Shown here: piece by piece, positions 42,381 to 50,896 of the stretch
How positions within the stretch are numbered: the stretch's first letter is position 1
Layout: each line of letters opens with the position of its first letter
From: Hyphomonadaceae bacterium
GTDB lineage: Bacteria > Pseudomonadota > Alphaproteobacteria > Caulobacterales > Aquidulcibacteraceae
Length of the DNA: 64,000 bases
Assembly (NCBI GenBank): GCA_016791365.1
Contig: JAEUMT010000021.1
Coordinates: forward strand, 1 to 64,000
Direction: 5' to 3'
Notes under the pieces: generated by a model
What the model was told of the DNA's origin: nothing
Seen by the model: the letters and a program-made list of their open reading frames with translations, nothing else
Databases searched by the model: none
Made by a program: the position numbers and the translations under genes

Positions 42381-42529
42381 CCCTCTCCCGGTTAGGGAGA
42401 GGGTGTCAGTGAGCGCAGCGAACGACGGGTGAGGTTTGCCGGTGTTTGCAGGATGCGGCGCCATTACCGTCGCACAGCAGCAAACCTCATCCGGCGCTTC
42501 GCGCCACCTTCTCCTTAACCAGGAGAAGG
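42381..42529. repeat. Structured intergenic repeat (terminal hairpin / GCGC-hairpin / inverted stem)
   Basis: Left terminal hairpin CCCTCTCCC-GGTTA-GGGAGAGGG (42381-42403), right terminal hairpin CCTTCTCC-TTAACCA-GGAGAAGG (42507-42529). Inside lie GGTGAGGTTTGC / GCAAACCTCATCC pairing arms and a CGGCGCTTCGCGCC hairpin next to the right end. The same architecture, with other end sequences, is at 45847-45966 and 54502-54631. It fills the spacer between the convergent YHS and serine-hydrolase genes. Confidence 0.85.
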
Positions 42530-42537
42530 GCCGCTTA

Positions 42538-43941
42538 TCACACCACCGCCTGCGCGGCTTCCACCAACGCCGAACCAACCGGCGCGCGCAGATCGCCTGC
42601 GCGGCCGTCGTTGGCGGCTGCCGCCGCAACGATGCCGCGTGACTGGTCGAACATCACTTCGGCGTACCAGAGCGTGTTCGAGCCGTTGTGCCAAAGCGCG
42701 TTGCCTTGGCGCGAGAAGCCCATCGCGTATGGGCCGCCGAACGGCGCCGTGTGCAGCGTTTGCCAGCTTTCGCGGTTCAGGAAACCCGCGCGCATTTCGC
42801 AGTGCGCCATGAGGTATTTCTGCACGTCCTCGAAATTGGCGTGCACACGACCAGCGGGGCCGAGCGCGACAGGGTTGTCATTGATCCCGTCTCCAGGCGG
42901 AAACGGCGCCATCGCGCCTGTCACGTCAGGTGCGTGGCCACACGGTTGATCCCAGGCGCCAGGCGTGCCCGGCGCACCATGACCGGCGCTCGCCATGCCG
43001 AGCGGCTCGAACACGTATTCCTGGATCAGCGCCTCCCACGGCGCGCCCATCTTTGCTTCAAGCATCGCGCCGGCAATGACGTAGCCGGTGTTCGAATACA
43101 TGAATGTCGTTTCCTTCGGTCCTTGCGGCGGTTGCAAAAGGCCGAGGCGCGCATAGGCGACGCGTTCGGTACGTGCATCGTCGCTGGCGCGCGAAAAGCG
43201 CAGCAGGTCCGCCATGTCAATGTTGCCCTGCAGACCGGCGCGGTGGCTGCAGAGATGGCGGAAGGTCACATCGCGATATTCAGCGCGCATGTCAGGGATG
43301 GCGCCGCCGAGGACGCCACCGACAGTGTCGGTCCAGGAGATGCGTCCTGCTTCGGCGAGGCGCGCGACGAGCGTTGAGGTCATCGATTTCGTGATCGAGC
43401 CGAGGTGCCACTTGTCGGAGGTCGTCACGCGCTGTTCGTGACCGATGGCGCGCAGGCCAGTGGCGAACGCGATGCTGCGGCCGCCGATTTTGGTTGCGGC
43501 TGCGGCCATGGCGGGCGTGTTGATCCCGGCGCGTAGCGCTTCGAGGCGCGCTTGCGTCAGCGCTTCAGTCGAACCCGCCGTGGCTTCGCCGCGCTGGAAG
43601 ACGAGCAGCAGCGTGCCGCCTTGGGTGAACTGGCCTTCGATGCGGCCGTTGCGGAGTTCGCCGGTGAAGCTGGCGCGGATCACCGGAATATCGAGCGTGA
43701 GGCGCCCGCCCGCGATCGTCGTCGTGCCGACGGGGATGGCGGAATTGCCTTGGTCGACGCTGTAGAGCGTTGAGGTCGGGCCCTCGGCGACGACGAGGCG
43801 CAAGCGCAACGTCTGCGAGCCCATGTTCAGCGCGCCGTTCCATTCGCCCATGAAGTCCGAGGCGCTCTGCGCGTGGGCGGCGCCGGCCATCAGGCCTGCC
43901 GCAGCGGCGCCCATCAACAGCGGGCGGCGGGTGATCATCAT
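42538..43941 (-). CDS. Secreted serine hydrolase (beta-lactamase/penicillin-binding-like family)
   Basis: A 467-residue exported class C beta-lactamase-like hydrolase. The Tat-like signal peptide begins ITRRPLLMGAAAAGLMAGAA. An N-terminal ~110-residue domain (FMGEWNGALNMGSQTLRLRL) precedes the catalytic domain: SxxK in GSITKSMTSTLVARL, YxN in YSNTGYVIAG, and the third motif HNGSN near the C-terminus. Similar proteins are esterases, DD-peptidases or amidases. The start is the ATG at 43941, with an alternative three bases later. Confidence 0.85.
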   Translation of the reverse strand: MMITRRPLLMGAAAAGLMAGAAHAQSASDFMGEWNGALNMGSQTLRLRLVVAEGPTSTLYSVDQGNSAIPVGTTTIAGGRLTLDIPVIRASFTGELRNGRIEGQFTQGGTLLLVFQRGEATAGSTEALTQARLEALRAGINTPAMAAAATKIGGRSIAFATGLRAIGHEQRVTTSDKWHLGSITKSMTSTLVARLAEAGRISWTDTVGGVLGGAIPDMRAEYRDVTFRHLCSHRAGLQGNIDMADLLRFSRASDDARTERVAYARLGLLQPPQGPKETTFMYSNTGYVIAGAMLEAKMGAPWEALIQEYVFEPLGMASAGHGAPGTPGAWDQPCGHAPDVTGAMAPFPPGDGINDNPVALGPAGRVHANFEDVQKYLMAHCEMRAGFLNRESWQTLHTAPFGGPYAMGFSRQGNALWHNGSNTLWYAEVMFDQSRGIVAAAAANDGRAGDLRAPVGSALVEAAQAVV

Positions 43942-44121
43942 GGGTTTGGTCTCCGGGTGAAACGTGCCGGGCTTGGGATGCCGCCCGGATGAAGTTTGGA
44001 TGCGTCTTCGCGAGGTCCAGCTATCCCGATAGTCGCATTGACGGGACATTTCTTACGGGCTTTATGTGCGACCGCGAACTAGGCGTGGGCGACACGCCGC
44101 TAATCTCCAAGGATTTCAACG

Positions 44122-44886
44122 ATGAAGGTCCTCGTCCCGGTCAAGCGGGTGCTCGATTACAATCTCAAAGTCCGCGTCAAGCCGGATGGGTCGGGCGTCG
44201 ATCTCTCGAACCTCAAAATGTCGATTAATCCGTTCTGCGAAATCGCGATCGAAGAAGCGGTGCGCATGAAGGAAGGCGGCGGCGGGCACGCGAAAGATAG
44301 CGCGACGGAAGTCGTCGCTGTTTCGATCGGCCCGGAGCAAGCGCAAGAGACGCTGCGCAACGCATTGGCGATCGGCGCCGACCGCGGAATCCTCGTGAAG
44401 GCCGACGGCGAAGTTGAGCCGCTGGCGGTCGCGAAGATTTTGAAGGGCGTGATCGAGGCGGAAAAGCCGGATCTCGTCATTCTCGGCAAGCAAGCCATCG
44501 ACGACGACAACAACGCCACCGCGCAAATGCTGGCCGCGCTGCTCGATTGGCCGCAAGCGACGTTCGCCTCGAAGGTTGTGCTAGCGGGCAACAAGGCGAC
44601 AGTGACGCGCGAAGTCGATGGCGGTCTGCAAACGATCGATGTCGATCTGCCGGCAATTATCTCGACGGACCTGCGCTTGAATGAGCCGCGCTACGCGTCG
44701 CTACCGAACATCATGAAGGCCAAGAAAAAGCCGATCGATGCGAAGACGCCGGCCGACTACGGCGTTGACACCGCTCCGCGCCTGAAGGTCACGAAGACCG
44801 CCGAGCCCGGCAAACGCCAGGCGGGCATCAAGGTGAAGACGACGGCCGAACTGGTCGGTAAGCTCAAAGAAGCGGGAGTGATCTAA
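44122..44886 (+). CDS. etfB: Electron transfer flavoprotein beta subunit
   Basis: A 254-residue ETF beta subunit that binds AMP and accepts electrons from acyl-CoA dehydrogenases. Diagnostic regions are [20 protein letters not shown] at the start, [38 protein letters not shown] and [20 protein letters not shown], and the recognition-loop region [25 protein letters not shown] lies 8 bases upstream. It precedes etfA by one base of spacer, then a hydroxyacyl-CoA dehydrogenase, an order seen in alphaproteobacteria. Confidence 0.95.
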   Translation: MKVLVPVKRVLDYNLKVRVKPDGSGVDLSNLKMSINPFCEIAIEEAVRMKEGGGGHAKDSATEVVAVSIGPEQAQETLRNALAIGADRGILVKADGEVEPLAVAKILKGVIEAEKPDLVILGKQAIDDDNNATAQMLAALLDWPQATFASKVVLAGNKATVTREVDGGLQTIDVDLPAIISTDLRLNEPRYASLPNIMKAKKKPIDAKTPADYGVDTAPRLKVTKTAEPGKRQAGIKVKTTAELVGKLKEAGVI

Positions 44887-44887
44887 G

Positions 44888-45832
44888 ATGGCCGTTCTCG
44901 TTGTTGCCGAGCACGACAATGCGTCTGTGAAGGACGCCACCAACAAAGTCGTCACCGCCGCAACGGCGATGGGCGCCGATGTGGATGTGCTGGTTGCCGG
45001 TTCGAACGCGGGCGGCGCTGCCGCCGCTGCGGCGAAAATCGACGGCGTACGCAAAGTGCTGCACGCTGATGGCGCGACCTTGGCCAAGCAAATGGCTGAG
45101 CCGCTGGAAGCGCTGATTGTGCCGCTGATGAGCGGCTACGACGCCGTGCTCTTCCCCGCTTCGACCACCGGCAAGAACGCCGCGCCGCGCGTCGCGGCGA
45201 AGCTGGACGTGATGCAAGTCTCGGGCGTCATCGGCATTGAAGGCGCGGATACGTTCGTGCGCCCGATCTATGCCGGCAACGCGATCATCACTGTGCAGGA
45301 CTCGCAACCGAAGAAGGTTCTGGTCGTGCAGCCGACGGCGTTCAAAGCCGCGGGCAATGGCGGCAGCGCTTCGGTGGAAGCGACAGCGGCGCCGGCTGGT
45401 CCGTTCAAGTCGGCGTTCGTCAGCGAAGAGATGGCGAAGTCGGATCGTCCGGAACTGACGGCTGCGAAGCGTATCGTCTCGGGCGGCCGCGCGTTGGGCT
45501 CGAGCGAAGAATTCCACAAAGTGCTCGAGCCGCTGGCGGACAAGCTTGGCGCAGCGGTCGGCGCCTCGCGCGCTGCCGTGGACGCCGGCTACGCGCCGAA
45601 CGACTACCAAGTCGGCCAGACCGGCAAGGTCGTCGCGCCGGAGCTTTACGTCGCCATCGGCATTTCGGGCGCCATCCAGCATTTGGCCGGCATGAAAGAC
45701 TCGAAGGTCATCGTCGCCATCAACAAGGACGAAGACGCCCCGATCTTCCAGGTCGCCGATTACGGCCTGGTCGCGGACTACAAAACCGCGGTTCCGGAGC
45801 TGATGGACGAACTGGGTAAGGCGGGCGTCTAG
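44888..45832 (+). CDS. etfA: Electron transfer flavoprotein alpha subunit
   Basis: A 314-residue ETF alpha subunit, the FAD-binding partner of EtfB passing electrons to ETF:quinone oxidoreductase. The FAD domain signature is in [21 protein letters not shown] (about residues 258-278), with [19 protein letters not shown] after it. The segment [20 protein letters not shown] is also typical. It follows etfB directly. A 120-bp structured repeat lies downstream. Confidence 0.95.
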   Translation: MAVLVVAEHDNASVKDATNKVVTAATAMGADVDVLVAGSNAGGAAAAAAKIDGVRKVLHADGATLAKQMAEPLEALIVPLMSGYDAVLFPASTTGKNAAPRVAAKLDVMQVSGVIGIEGADTFVRPIYAGNAIITVQDSQPKKVLVVQPTAFKAAGNGGSASVEATAAPAGPFKSAFVSEEMAKSDRPELTAAKRIVSGGRALGSSEEFHKVLEPLADKLGAAVGASRAAVDAGYAPNDYQVGQTGKVVAPELYVAIGISGAIQHLAGMKDSKVIVAINKDEDAPIFQVADYGLVADYKTAVPELMDELGKAGV

Positions 45833-45846
45833 TATGGAGCGCCCCT

Positions 45847-45966
45847 GCTCGCCCTTGATGGGCGAGCTGTCATGACGCGATAGCGGCGTGACTGAGTGGG
45901 TGAATCCTCCGTCTCAGCCGCCACCCACTCCGGCGCTTCGCGCCACCTCGCCCATCAAGGGCGAGG
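45847..45966. repeat. Structured intergenic repeat, copy 1 (CTCGCCCTTGATGGGCGAG ends)
   Basis: Both ends are 21-bp hairpins: CTCGCCCTTGATGGGCGAG at the left (45848) and its inverse CTCGCCCATCAAGGGCGAG at the right (45947). Inside are the pairing arms GAGTGGGTG / CACCCACTC and, on the right, a GGCGCTTCGCGCC hairpin. It is the reverse complement of the copy at 54502-54631. The 45833-46237 spacer otherwise shows no gene. Confidence 0.9.
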
Positions 45967-46237
45967 AGGGAATGAGCGGCTTTTTTGCGCCTCGACAAGC
46001 TTGGCGCGACGCTGCCAGCGCGTCCGCCTGAGGTAGTCGCGCCGAAATGCACTATATTGGTCGCTCCACACGCGTTGTGAGCGCGTGGATTATCCGAACC
46101 TGCGAATTGGCCGCCTTGCCGGAAACCGAGCTGCTTGCCCTCCCTACAGCTCTGCAGTTGCTTGAGCCCTCTTGCGCCAGCCGCTCCATCATGCTGCACT
46201 GCAACAAGAATTGCAATTCAGCGGCGCGTAAGCGCCT

Positions 46238-47128
46238 ATGACGGTTAAGATGAGCAAGATTTCCACGGTCGGCGTCGTTGGCGCCGGGCAAATGGGCAAT
46301 GGCATCGCGCACGTGTGCGCGCTGGGCGGCTACGATGTGGTGTTGAGCGACGCGGAGCCCGCGCGCATCGACACCGCAATCCAAACCATCACCAGAAATT
46401 TGACGCGCCAAGTTCAGCGCAACGTCATCAAGCAAGCCGACATGGACGCTGCCTTGAAGCGCATCAAAGGCGCCGCGAAGTATGCCGATCTCGCGCCATG
46501 CGATTTGGTGATCGAATCGATCGTTGAACAAGATGACGCCAAGCGCAAAGTGTTCGCGGATCTAAAGTCCGTGCTGCGGCCGGACGCGATCCTTGCGTCG
46601 AACACCTCATCGATTTCGATCACGCGCCTGGCGGCGGCGACGGATCGTTCGGACAAGTTCATCGGGCTTCACTTCATGAACCCGGCGCCGGTGATGGAAG
46701 TCGTCGAGATCATTCGCGGCCTCGGCACCAGCCAGGAAACCTACGACACCTCGATCAAGTTCGTCGAAAGCCTCGGCAAGCAGATCGCCAACGCCGAAGA
46801 CTTCCCCGCCTTCATCGTGAACCGCGTGCTGATCCCCATGATCAACGAAGCGGTCTATACGCTGTACGAAGGCGTCGGCTCGGTTGAAGCGATCGACAAA
46901 GCGATGAAGCTTGGCGCGCACCACCCGATGGGTCCGCTCGAACTTGCGGACTTCATCGGTCTCGATACCTGTCTATCGATCATGCAAGTGCTTCACGACG
47001 GCCTCGCGGACTCCAAATATCGCCCGTGCCCGCTGCTGGTAAAATATGTTGAAGCAGGCTGGCTTGGCCGAAAAACCCAACGCGGCTTCTACGACTACCG
47101 GACCGACCCCCCAACGCCGACGCGCTAA
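46238..47128 (+). CDS. 3-hydroxybutyryl/3-hydroxyacyl-CoA dehydrogenase
   Basis: A 296-residue NAD-dependent 3-hydroxyacyl-CoA dehydrogenase. The Rossmann motif VGVVGAGQMGNGIAH (about residues 9-23), catalytic His in LHFMNPAPVMEVVEII, ASNTSSISIT, and the C-terminal dimerisation part NRVLIPMINEAV and HPMGPLELADFIGLD are standard. It acts in beta-oxidation or PHB/butyryl metabolism. The ATG at 46238 or 46250 may start translation; neither has a clear Shine-Dalgarno sequence. The gene order etfB-etfA-hbd supports an acyl-CoA oxidation role. Confidence 0.93.
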   Translation: MTVKMSKISTVGVVGAGQMGNGIAHVCALGGYDVVLSDAEPARIDTAIQTITRNLTRQVQRNVIKQADMDAALKRIKGAAKYADLAPCDLVIESIVEQDDAKRKVFADLKSVLRPDAILASNTSSISITRLAAATDRSDKFIGLHFMNPAPVMEVVEIIRGLGTSQETYDTSIKFVESLGKQIANAEDFPAFIVNRVLIPMINEAVYTLYEGVGSVEAIDKAMKLGAHHPMGPLELADFIGLDTCLSIMQVLHDGLADSKYRPCPLLVKYVEAGWLGRKTQRGFYDYRTDPPTPTR

Positions 47129-47166
47129 AGCCGTCGGTATTTTTGTTGCAAACTGGAAGGTGCGCG

Positions 47167-47195
47167 GGGAGCGCGGGCGTTCTGCCCACGCTCCC
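47167..47195. terminator. Hairpin between convergent genes
   Basis: A 12-position stem GGGAGCGCGGGC / GCCCACGCTCCC with one mismatch and a 5-base loop, without a T-tract. It separates the rightward hydroxyacyl-CoA dehydrogenase gene from the leftward small ORF at 47209. Confidence 0.45.
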
Positions 47196-47208
47196 GACGC
47201 GATGCGCC

Positions 47209-47319
47209 TCACAACGCGATCTGCGCCATCAGGACCGCGCCTTGAGCCACGTACGCCGCAACGGCGATCGTGAAGGCGCTGCCGATCACGAGTTCGAGCA
47301 GCGAAATTGCAGTGCGCAT
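47209..47319 (-). CDS. Small single-helix membrane protein (36 residues)
   Basis: A 36-residue reading frame starting MRTAISLLELVIGSAF with a hydrophobic core of about 22 residues, so a one-helix membrane protein. GAGGG lies 6 bases before the ATG at 47319, and the stop faces a hairpin (47167-47195). Between convergent and divergent neighbours it is the only plausible user of that ribosome-binding site. No homologue is recognised; it could be a regulator or subunit of a membrane complex. The other spacer sequence up to 47475 is empty. Confidence 0.5.
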   Translation of the reverse strand: MRTAISLLELVIGSAFTIAVAAYVAQGAVLMAQIAL

Positions 47320-47475
47320 GAAATTCCCTCGGTTGCGCGAACGAGTGTGTTCGCAGCGCCGGACATAGGCGCCGTTCACGACACGAAAATGGCCCGCGCA
47401 TTAAATGCTTGTGACATTCGCCATAAGCGGCGCCGGGCTTGCATTCTTGCCACGTGACCAAAGGGACACTGGCAA

Positions 47476-47940
47476 ATGAACATCGGCGCGATTGCCTCCA
47501 ATCCACTGCTTTCGCTTGTTTCCCGCACACAAAATGCGGGCGCGAGCGCTGGCGTATTTGCGCCGGTGAATACAAACGCCGCGGCAAATTCTGCCGGGCC
47601 GCTGTCGATTTTGCCTAGCAGCGCCGCGGCGCCGCTCTCGTTCGAGAGCATTCTCTCATTGCAGAGCCTTGCCGACGAAGAGCCCGCGCAGCTCACCGGG
47701 ATGAGCGCGACGGAGACGTTCTTAGAGGAAGCGCGGAAGACTCCGATGGAGCGGATGCGTGAGCAAGTGCTTGCCTCGCTTGGGCTCTCGGAAGACGCGC
47801 TGGCGCAGATGTCGCCGGATGAGCGGCGCGCGGCTGAGGATAAGATCCGCGAGATGATCGAGGAGAAGATTCGTCAGGGCATGAATGGCGGCGACAAATC
47901 TCCGGCGTCCAATGCCGAAATGATGGAGCGGATCGCCTAG
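47476..47940 (+). CDS. Conserved hypothetical protein with a helical C-terminus
   Basis: A 154-residue protein. Residues 1-60 are low-complexity Ala/Ser/Asn. Residues about 70-150 are helical and charged (SATETFLEEARKTPMERMRE, LASLGLSEDALAQMSPDERR, AAEDKIREMIEEKIRQGMNG). The pattern of SEDALAQMSPDERRAAEDKI followed by MIEEKIRQ is one I have seen in small uncharacterised alphaproteobacterial proteins. Function unknown. It is divergent from the small ORF at 47209. Confidence 0.65.
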   Translation: MNIGAIASNPLLSLVSRTQNAGASAGVFAPVNTNAAANSAGPLSILPSSAAAPLSFESILSLQSLADEEPAQLTGMSATETFLEEARKTPMERMREQVLASLGLSEDALAQMSPDERRAAEDKIREMIEEKIRQGMNGGDKSPASNAEMMERIA

Positions 47941-47953
47941 CGCATCACGCTTG

Positions 47954-48586
47954 TTAACGCGCGATGCCGTGGCGCTCGAATACGAGCGACAGATTGTTCG
48001 CCGGCATTTCGATGATTTCGCGCAGGCGCAGGCCGTTGACGTTGGCGGCCGCCTCTACTTCTTCAAGATCGCGCACGCCGTAGCTCTTGTCGCGCGCCTT
48101 CAACCAGGCGTCGAAAGCTTCGTTTGACGGCGCGGTATGTTCGCCGCCGCGCTTGTAGGCGCCGTAGGTGAAGAGGATGCCCGGGCCACGCGTGGCCTTG
48201 GAGAGCAGCACGCCAGCGCCGCGCATCAAGCCCAACGTCGCTTCCCATGGCGAGATGTGGATCATGTTGATGGCGATGATGGCGTCATAGCCGGAGGCGA
48301 AGCGTTTCTCCCAGCCCTCTTCCTCGACATTGAGATCGAGGGGCTGTGCGATGTTGCCGGCGCTCTCGTGTTCGATCCAGGCGGCGACACTGGCGCGGGC
48401 GTTCTCATCCGGATCGCTGGGTTGCCACTCAACGCGGCTCAGATTCCTGGCGAAGTGGATGGCGTGCTCACCAGAGCCCGAGGCGATCTCGAGCACGCGC
48501 GAGCCCGGTGCGATCACACGCTTCAACACGCCAAGGATCGGCTCGCGGTTGCGGCTGGTCGGGATCGAATGTTGGCGAGCGTCCAT
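47954..48586 (-). CDS. DUF938 family SAM-dependent methyltransferase-like protein
   Basis: A 210-residue class I methyltransferase-like protein of DUF938. The start MDARQHSIPTSRNREPILGV is typical for the family, followed by the SAM-binding loop RVLEIASGSGEHAIHFARNL (about residues 30-49), VEWQPSDPDENARASVAAWI and IIAINMIHISPWEATLGLMR. Substrate unknown. The ATG at 48586 is chosen by family length; a longer frame to 48616 adds ten residues. It is convergent with the gene at 47476. Confidence 0.85.
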   Translation of the reverse strand: MDARQHSIPTSRNREPILGVLKRVIAPGSRVLEIASGSGEHAIHFARNLSRVEWQPSDPDENARASVAAWIEHESAGNIAQPLDLNVEEEGWEKRFASGYDAIIAINMIHISPWEATLGLMRGAGVLLSKATRGPGILFTYGAYKRGGEHTAPSNEAFDAWLKARDKSYGVRDLEEVEAAANVNGLRLREIIEMPANNLSLVFERHGIAR

Positions 48587-48672
48587 GAACGCTTTGAAAC
48601 ATGGTTGCGCGCGCAAGCAAAACCTTTTGGGGAAATGGCTCGCGTAAAGCGTGGCGCCTCAGTGACGCCGTG

Positions 48673-49203
48673 ATGCGCTGGCGTATGCTCCGTTCCATGC
48701 GCGCCCCGCCCATACCACAACGCATTCTGCCGCTCGCATGGCGCAAGCCCGCGTTCCTGTGGACGCCAATCGCGCTGGCGCTCGCGATCGGCTGGCCAGC
48801 GGCGTTGTTCTACGAAGCCCTGGCTCCGCAGCGGCTGACCATTGCCGCGCTTTTCGCTGTGTTCGCCTTGGCCCTCATCAGCCTTGGCGCGAGTTGGGCG
48901 CTGGGGCGCGCGCCAAGATCGCGGCGGATCGTGGTCTTGCACGTGGTGATGGCGGGCGTCGCCACCGCGATCGCCGCGCCCTTTGTGCTGACATGGCTGC
49001 TCTCAACGACCAGGTTCGAGACCAATGGCGAAGCCGAACATGTCTCGCTTGCGATGTCGTTCGCGACAACGCCGCTGGTGGTGATGATTGGACTGCCGGT
49101 GGTGCTGATCTCCGGCATCGTATTCGCCTGGACAGCCCTCAAGCGCGACACACCGCCTGACCGAACGGAAGATCATCGCCACGACGTGCAGCCGTTTCGC
49201 TAA
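48673..49203 (+). CDS. Four-helix membrane protein, function unknown
   Basis: A 176-residue membrane protein with about four hydrophobic segments (WTPIALALAIGWPAALFYEA, LTIAALFAVFALALISLGAS, VLHVVMAGVATAIAAPFVLT, TTPLVVMIGLPVVLISGIVF). The C-terminal tail is charged. I recognise no family. Start is uncertain: ATG at 48673 or 48697, neither with a Shine-Dalgarno sequence; the longer frame to 48601 would overlap the divergent methyltransferase gene. Confidence 0.6.
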   Translation: MRWRMLRSMRAPPIPQRILPLAWRKPAFLWTPIALALAIGWPAALFYEALAPQRLTIAALFAVFALALISLGASWALGRAPRSRRIVVLHVVMAGVATAIAAPFVLTWLLSTTRFETNGEAEHVSLAMSFATTPLVVMIGLPVVLISGIVFAWTALKRDTPPDRTEDHRHDVQPFR

Positions 49204-49274
49204 GGCTTGCGCCACAGCGCTTTGCGACTGAGAACGAAGCAGGCGCGGAGCACAGCGCGGGGCGGAGGATTGTG

Positions 49275-50093
49275 ATGTTCGCAGGCAAGACATGGTGGAT
49301 CACCGGCGCCTCCTCCGGCATTGGCGAAGCGCTGGCCCTAGCGCTGGCGAAAGACGGCGCAAAGCTCATTCTATCGGGGCGCAACGTTGAGGCTCTGAAT
49401 GCGGTGGCCGCCAAGTGCGGCGCGGGCGCCTTGGTGTTGCCGTTTGAAGCGACGGACTATGCGCGCATCCCCGCCCTGGTTGAACAAGCCTGGACCTGGA
49501 GCGGGCGTGTTGACGGGCTCGTCAACAACGCCGGCATCTCACAGCGCTCGATGGCGATCGACACGGTGTTCGAGGTCTATGAGAAGATCATCGGCATCGA
49601 TCTCATAGCCCCGATTGCGCTGACGCAGGCCTTGTTGCCAAGGATGGCGGGCGCCGGCGGCGGCGACATCGTGGCGATCTCCAGCGTAGCCGGCATTGCC
49701 GGCCCACCACTCCGCAGCGCTTACAGCGCGGCCAAAGCCGGGCTCATTGGCTACCACGATAGCGTTCGGGCCGAGACAGCGCATTTGGGGATACGCGTGC
49801 TGGTCGTAGCCCCGGGCTCGGTGAAAACGAACGTGTCCAGGAACGCGCTTGACGCAAATGCGAGCGCGCGGGGTTTCAGCGACAGCGTGATCGAAGCGGG
49901 CATGCCGGCTGATGTCGCGGCGGAGCGGATCGTCACGGCGCTGCGCAATGGCGAGCGTGAGTTGATCTTGGCGGAAGGCATGGAAGCGGAAATCGCCCGC
50001 TTGCGGCGGGCCGATCCGAACGCGCTGTTCGATGCGATGGCGCGCCTTGTTGCGGGCGGTTACGCACAACAATTGGGGGCGGAGAAGAAGTAG
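49275..50093 (+). CDS. SDR family NAD(P)-dependent oxidoreductase
   Basis: A 272-residue short-chain dehydrogenase. The coenzyme loop is WITGASSGIGEALALALA (residues about 8-25), NNAGIS follows at about residue 87, and the catalytic set is ISSVAGIAG plus YSAAKAGL (YxxxK). The C-terminal part is extended (ADVAAERIVTALRNGEREL), as in DltE/dehydrogenase-reductase 7B-like SDRs that act on lipidic ketones. GGAGGA five bases upstream supports the ATG at 49275. Confidence 0.9.
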   Translation: MFAGKTWWITGASSGIGEALALALAKDGAKLILSGRNVEALNAVAAKCGAGALVLPFEATDYARIPALVEQAWTWSGRVDGLVNNAGISQRSMAIDTVFEVYEKIIGIDLIAPIALTQALLPRMAGAGGGDIVAISSVAGIAGPPLRSAYSAAKAGLIGYHDSVRAETAHLGIRVLVVAPGSVKTNVSRNALDANASARGFSDSVIEAGMPADVAAERIVTALRNGERELILAEGMEAEIARLRRADPNALFDAMARLVAGGYAQQLGAEKK

Positions 50094-50765
50094 CTAGCGC
50101 GCCCACATCCGCAGCAGATTGGAAATGCTCTTGTCGAGGCGGAGCAATTCTTCGCGCGCCACGCCTGCTTCCGCGAGCCGGCCCCGCGTCACAGAAAGAT
50201 CGAACAGCGTTTCGCGCTGCGTGAGATCGGGAACGAAACTCTGAACCCAGCCCACAGCCGCGAACCGCACGCCAGACGTCACCGGCGCAACATGGTGGAT
50301 GGAGCCGGCGGAATAGAGAAACGCGTCGCCGGCCTCCAATTTCACGCCCTGCTCGCCGAGCGCGGAATCCACAACCAGCTCGCCTCCTTCATAGCTCTCG
50401 CGATCAGCGATGAAGATCGTCAGGGCAAGATCGGTACGCAGCTTGTCTTCGCCTCGGCCCATCAGCGCATCGTCGGTGTGCGCGCCGTATGTCATCCCCG
50501 GTTCGTAGCGCGAGAACATGAGCCGCGAGAGACGCGCAGGCCGCGCCGCGATCTCAAACAAAGGATGACGCCGCAACGCCTCGGCGACAAAACGCTCGAG
50601 TTCGCGCGTACGCGGGTGGGCGCCGTCCGCCTGCAGATTTTCCTTCACACCGCGCGCGGCGGCGCCTGCCGTGCGCTTGCCAGAGGCCCAATCCAACTCA
50701 GCCAATTCCGTGCGCACGCGGACGATATCGTCGGCTTCCAGCACCCCTTGAAGGATCAAGCTCAT
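50094..50765 (-). CDS. Fe2+-dependent PKHD-type dioxygenase (PiuC/YbiX-like)
   Basis: A 223-residue 2-oxoglutarate/Fe(II)-dependent dioxygenase of the PKHD family. The His-x-Asp iron ligands lie in PGMTYGAHTDDALMG, the distal His in YSAGSIHHVAPVTSGVR, and the 2-oxoglutarate-binding Arg follows. In other bacteria piuC accompanies iron-uptake receptors and is Fur-regulated. A Fur-like palindrome (50835-50850) lies upstream in the divergent region, supporting iron control. Substrate unknown. Confidence 0.9.
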   Translation of the reverse strand: MSLILQGVLEADDIVRVRTELAELDWASGKRTAGAAARGVKENLQADGAHPRTRELERFVAEALRRHPLFEIAARPARLSRLMFSRYEPGMTYGAHTDDALMGRGEDKLRTDLALTIFIADRESYEGGELVVDSALGEQGVKLEAGDAFLYSAGSIHHVAPVTSGVRFAAVGWVQSFVPDLTQRETLFDLSVTRGRLAEAGVAREELLRLDKSISNLLRMWAR

Positions 50766-50834
50766 ACCCGAGACCTAATGTGCCGCACGCCGGAACACGA
50801 GGAACGGCGCGCGCGGGCTAACGGTCGCACCTTG

Positions 50835-50850
50835 TTGCGAGTGCTTCGCA
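50835..50850. promoter_or_regulatory. Fur-like palindrome
   Basis: TTGCGAGTGCTTCGCA, with perfect outer arms TGCGA / TCGCA, in the divergent region between the PKHD dioxygenase and the lipoprotein at 50897. It differs at two positions from the site at 11973-11989. Confidence 0.45.
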
Positions 50851-50896
50851 TATCAGGCAAGGTGCGCCCGCTCAAGGTTGGAGGAGCATCGCGCCC

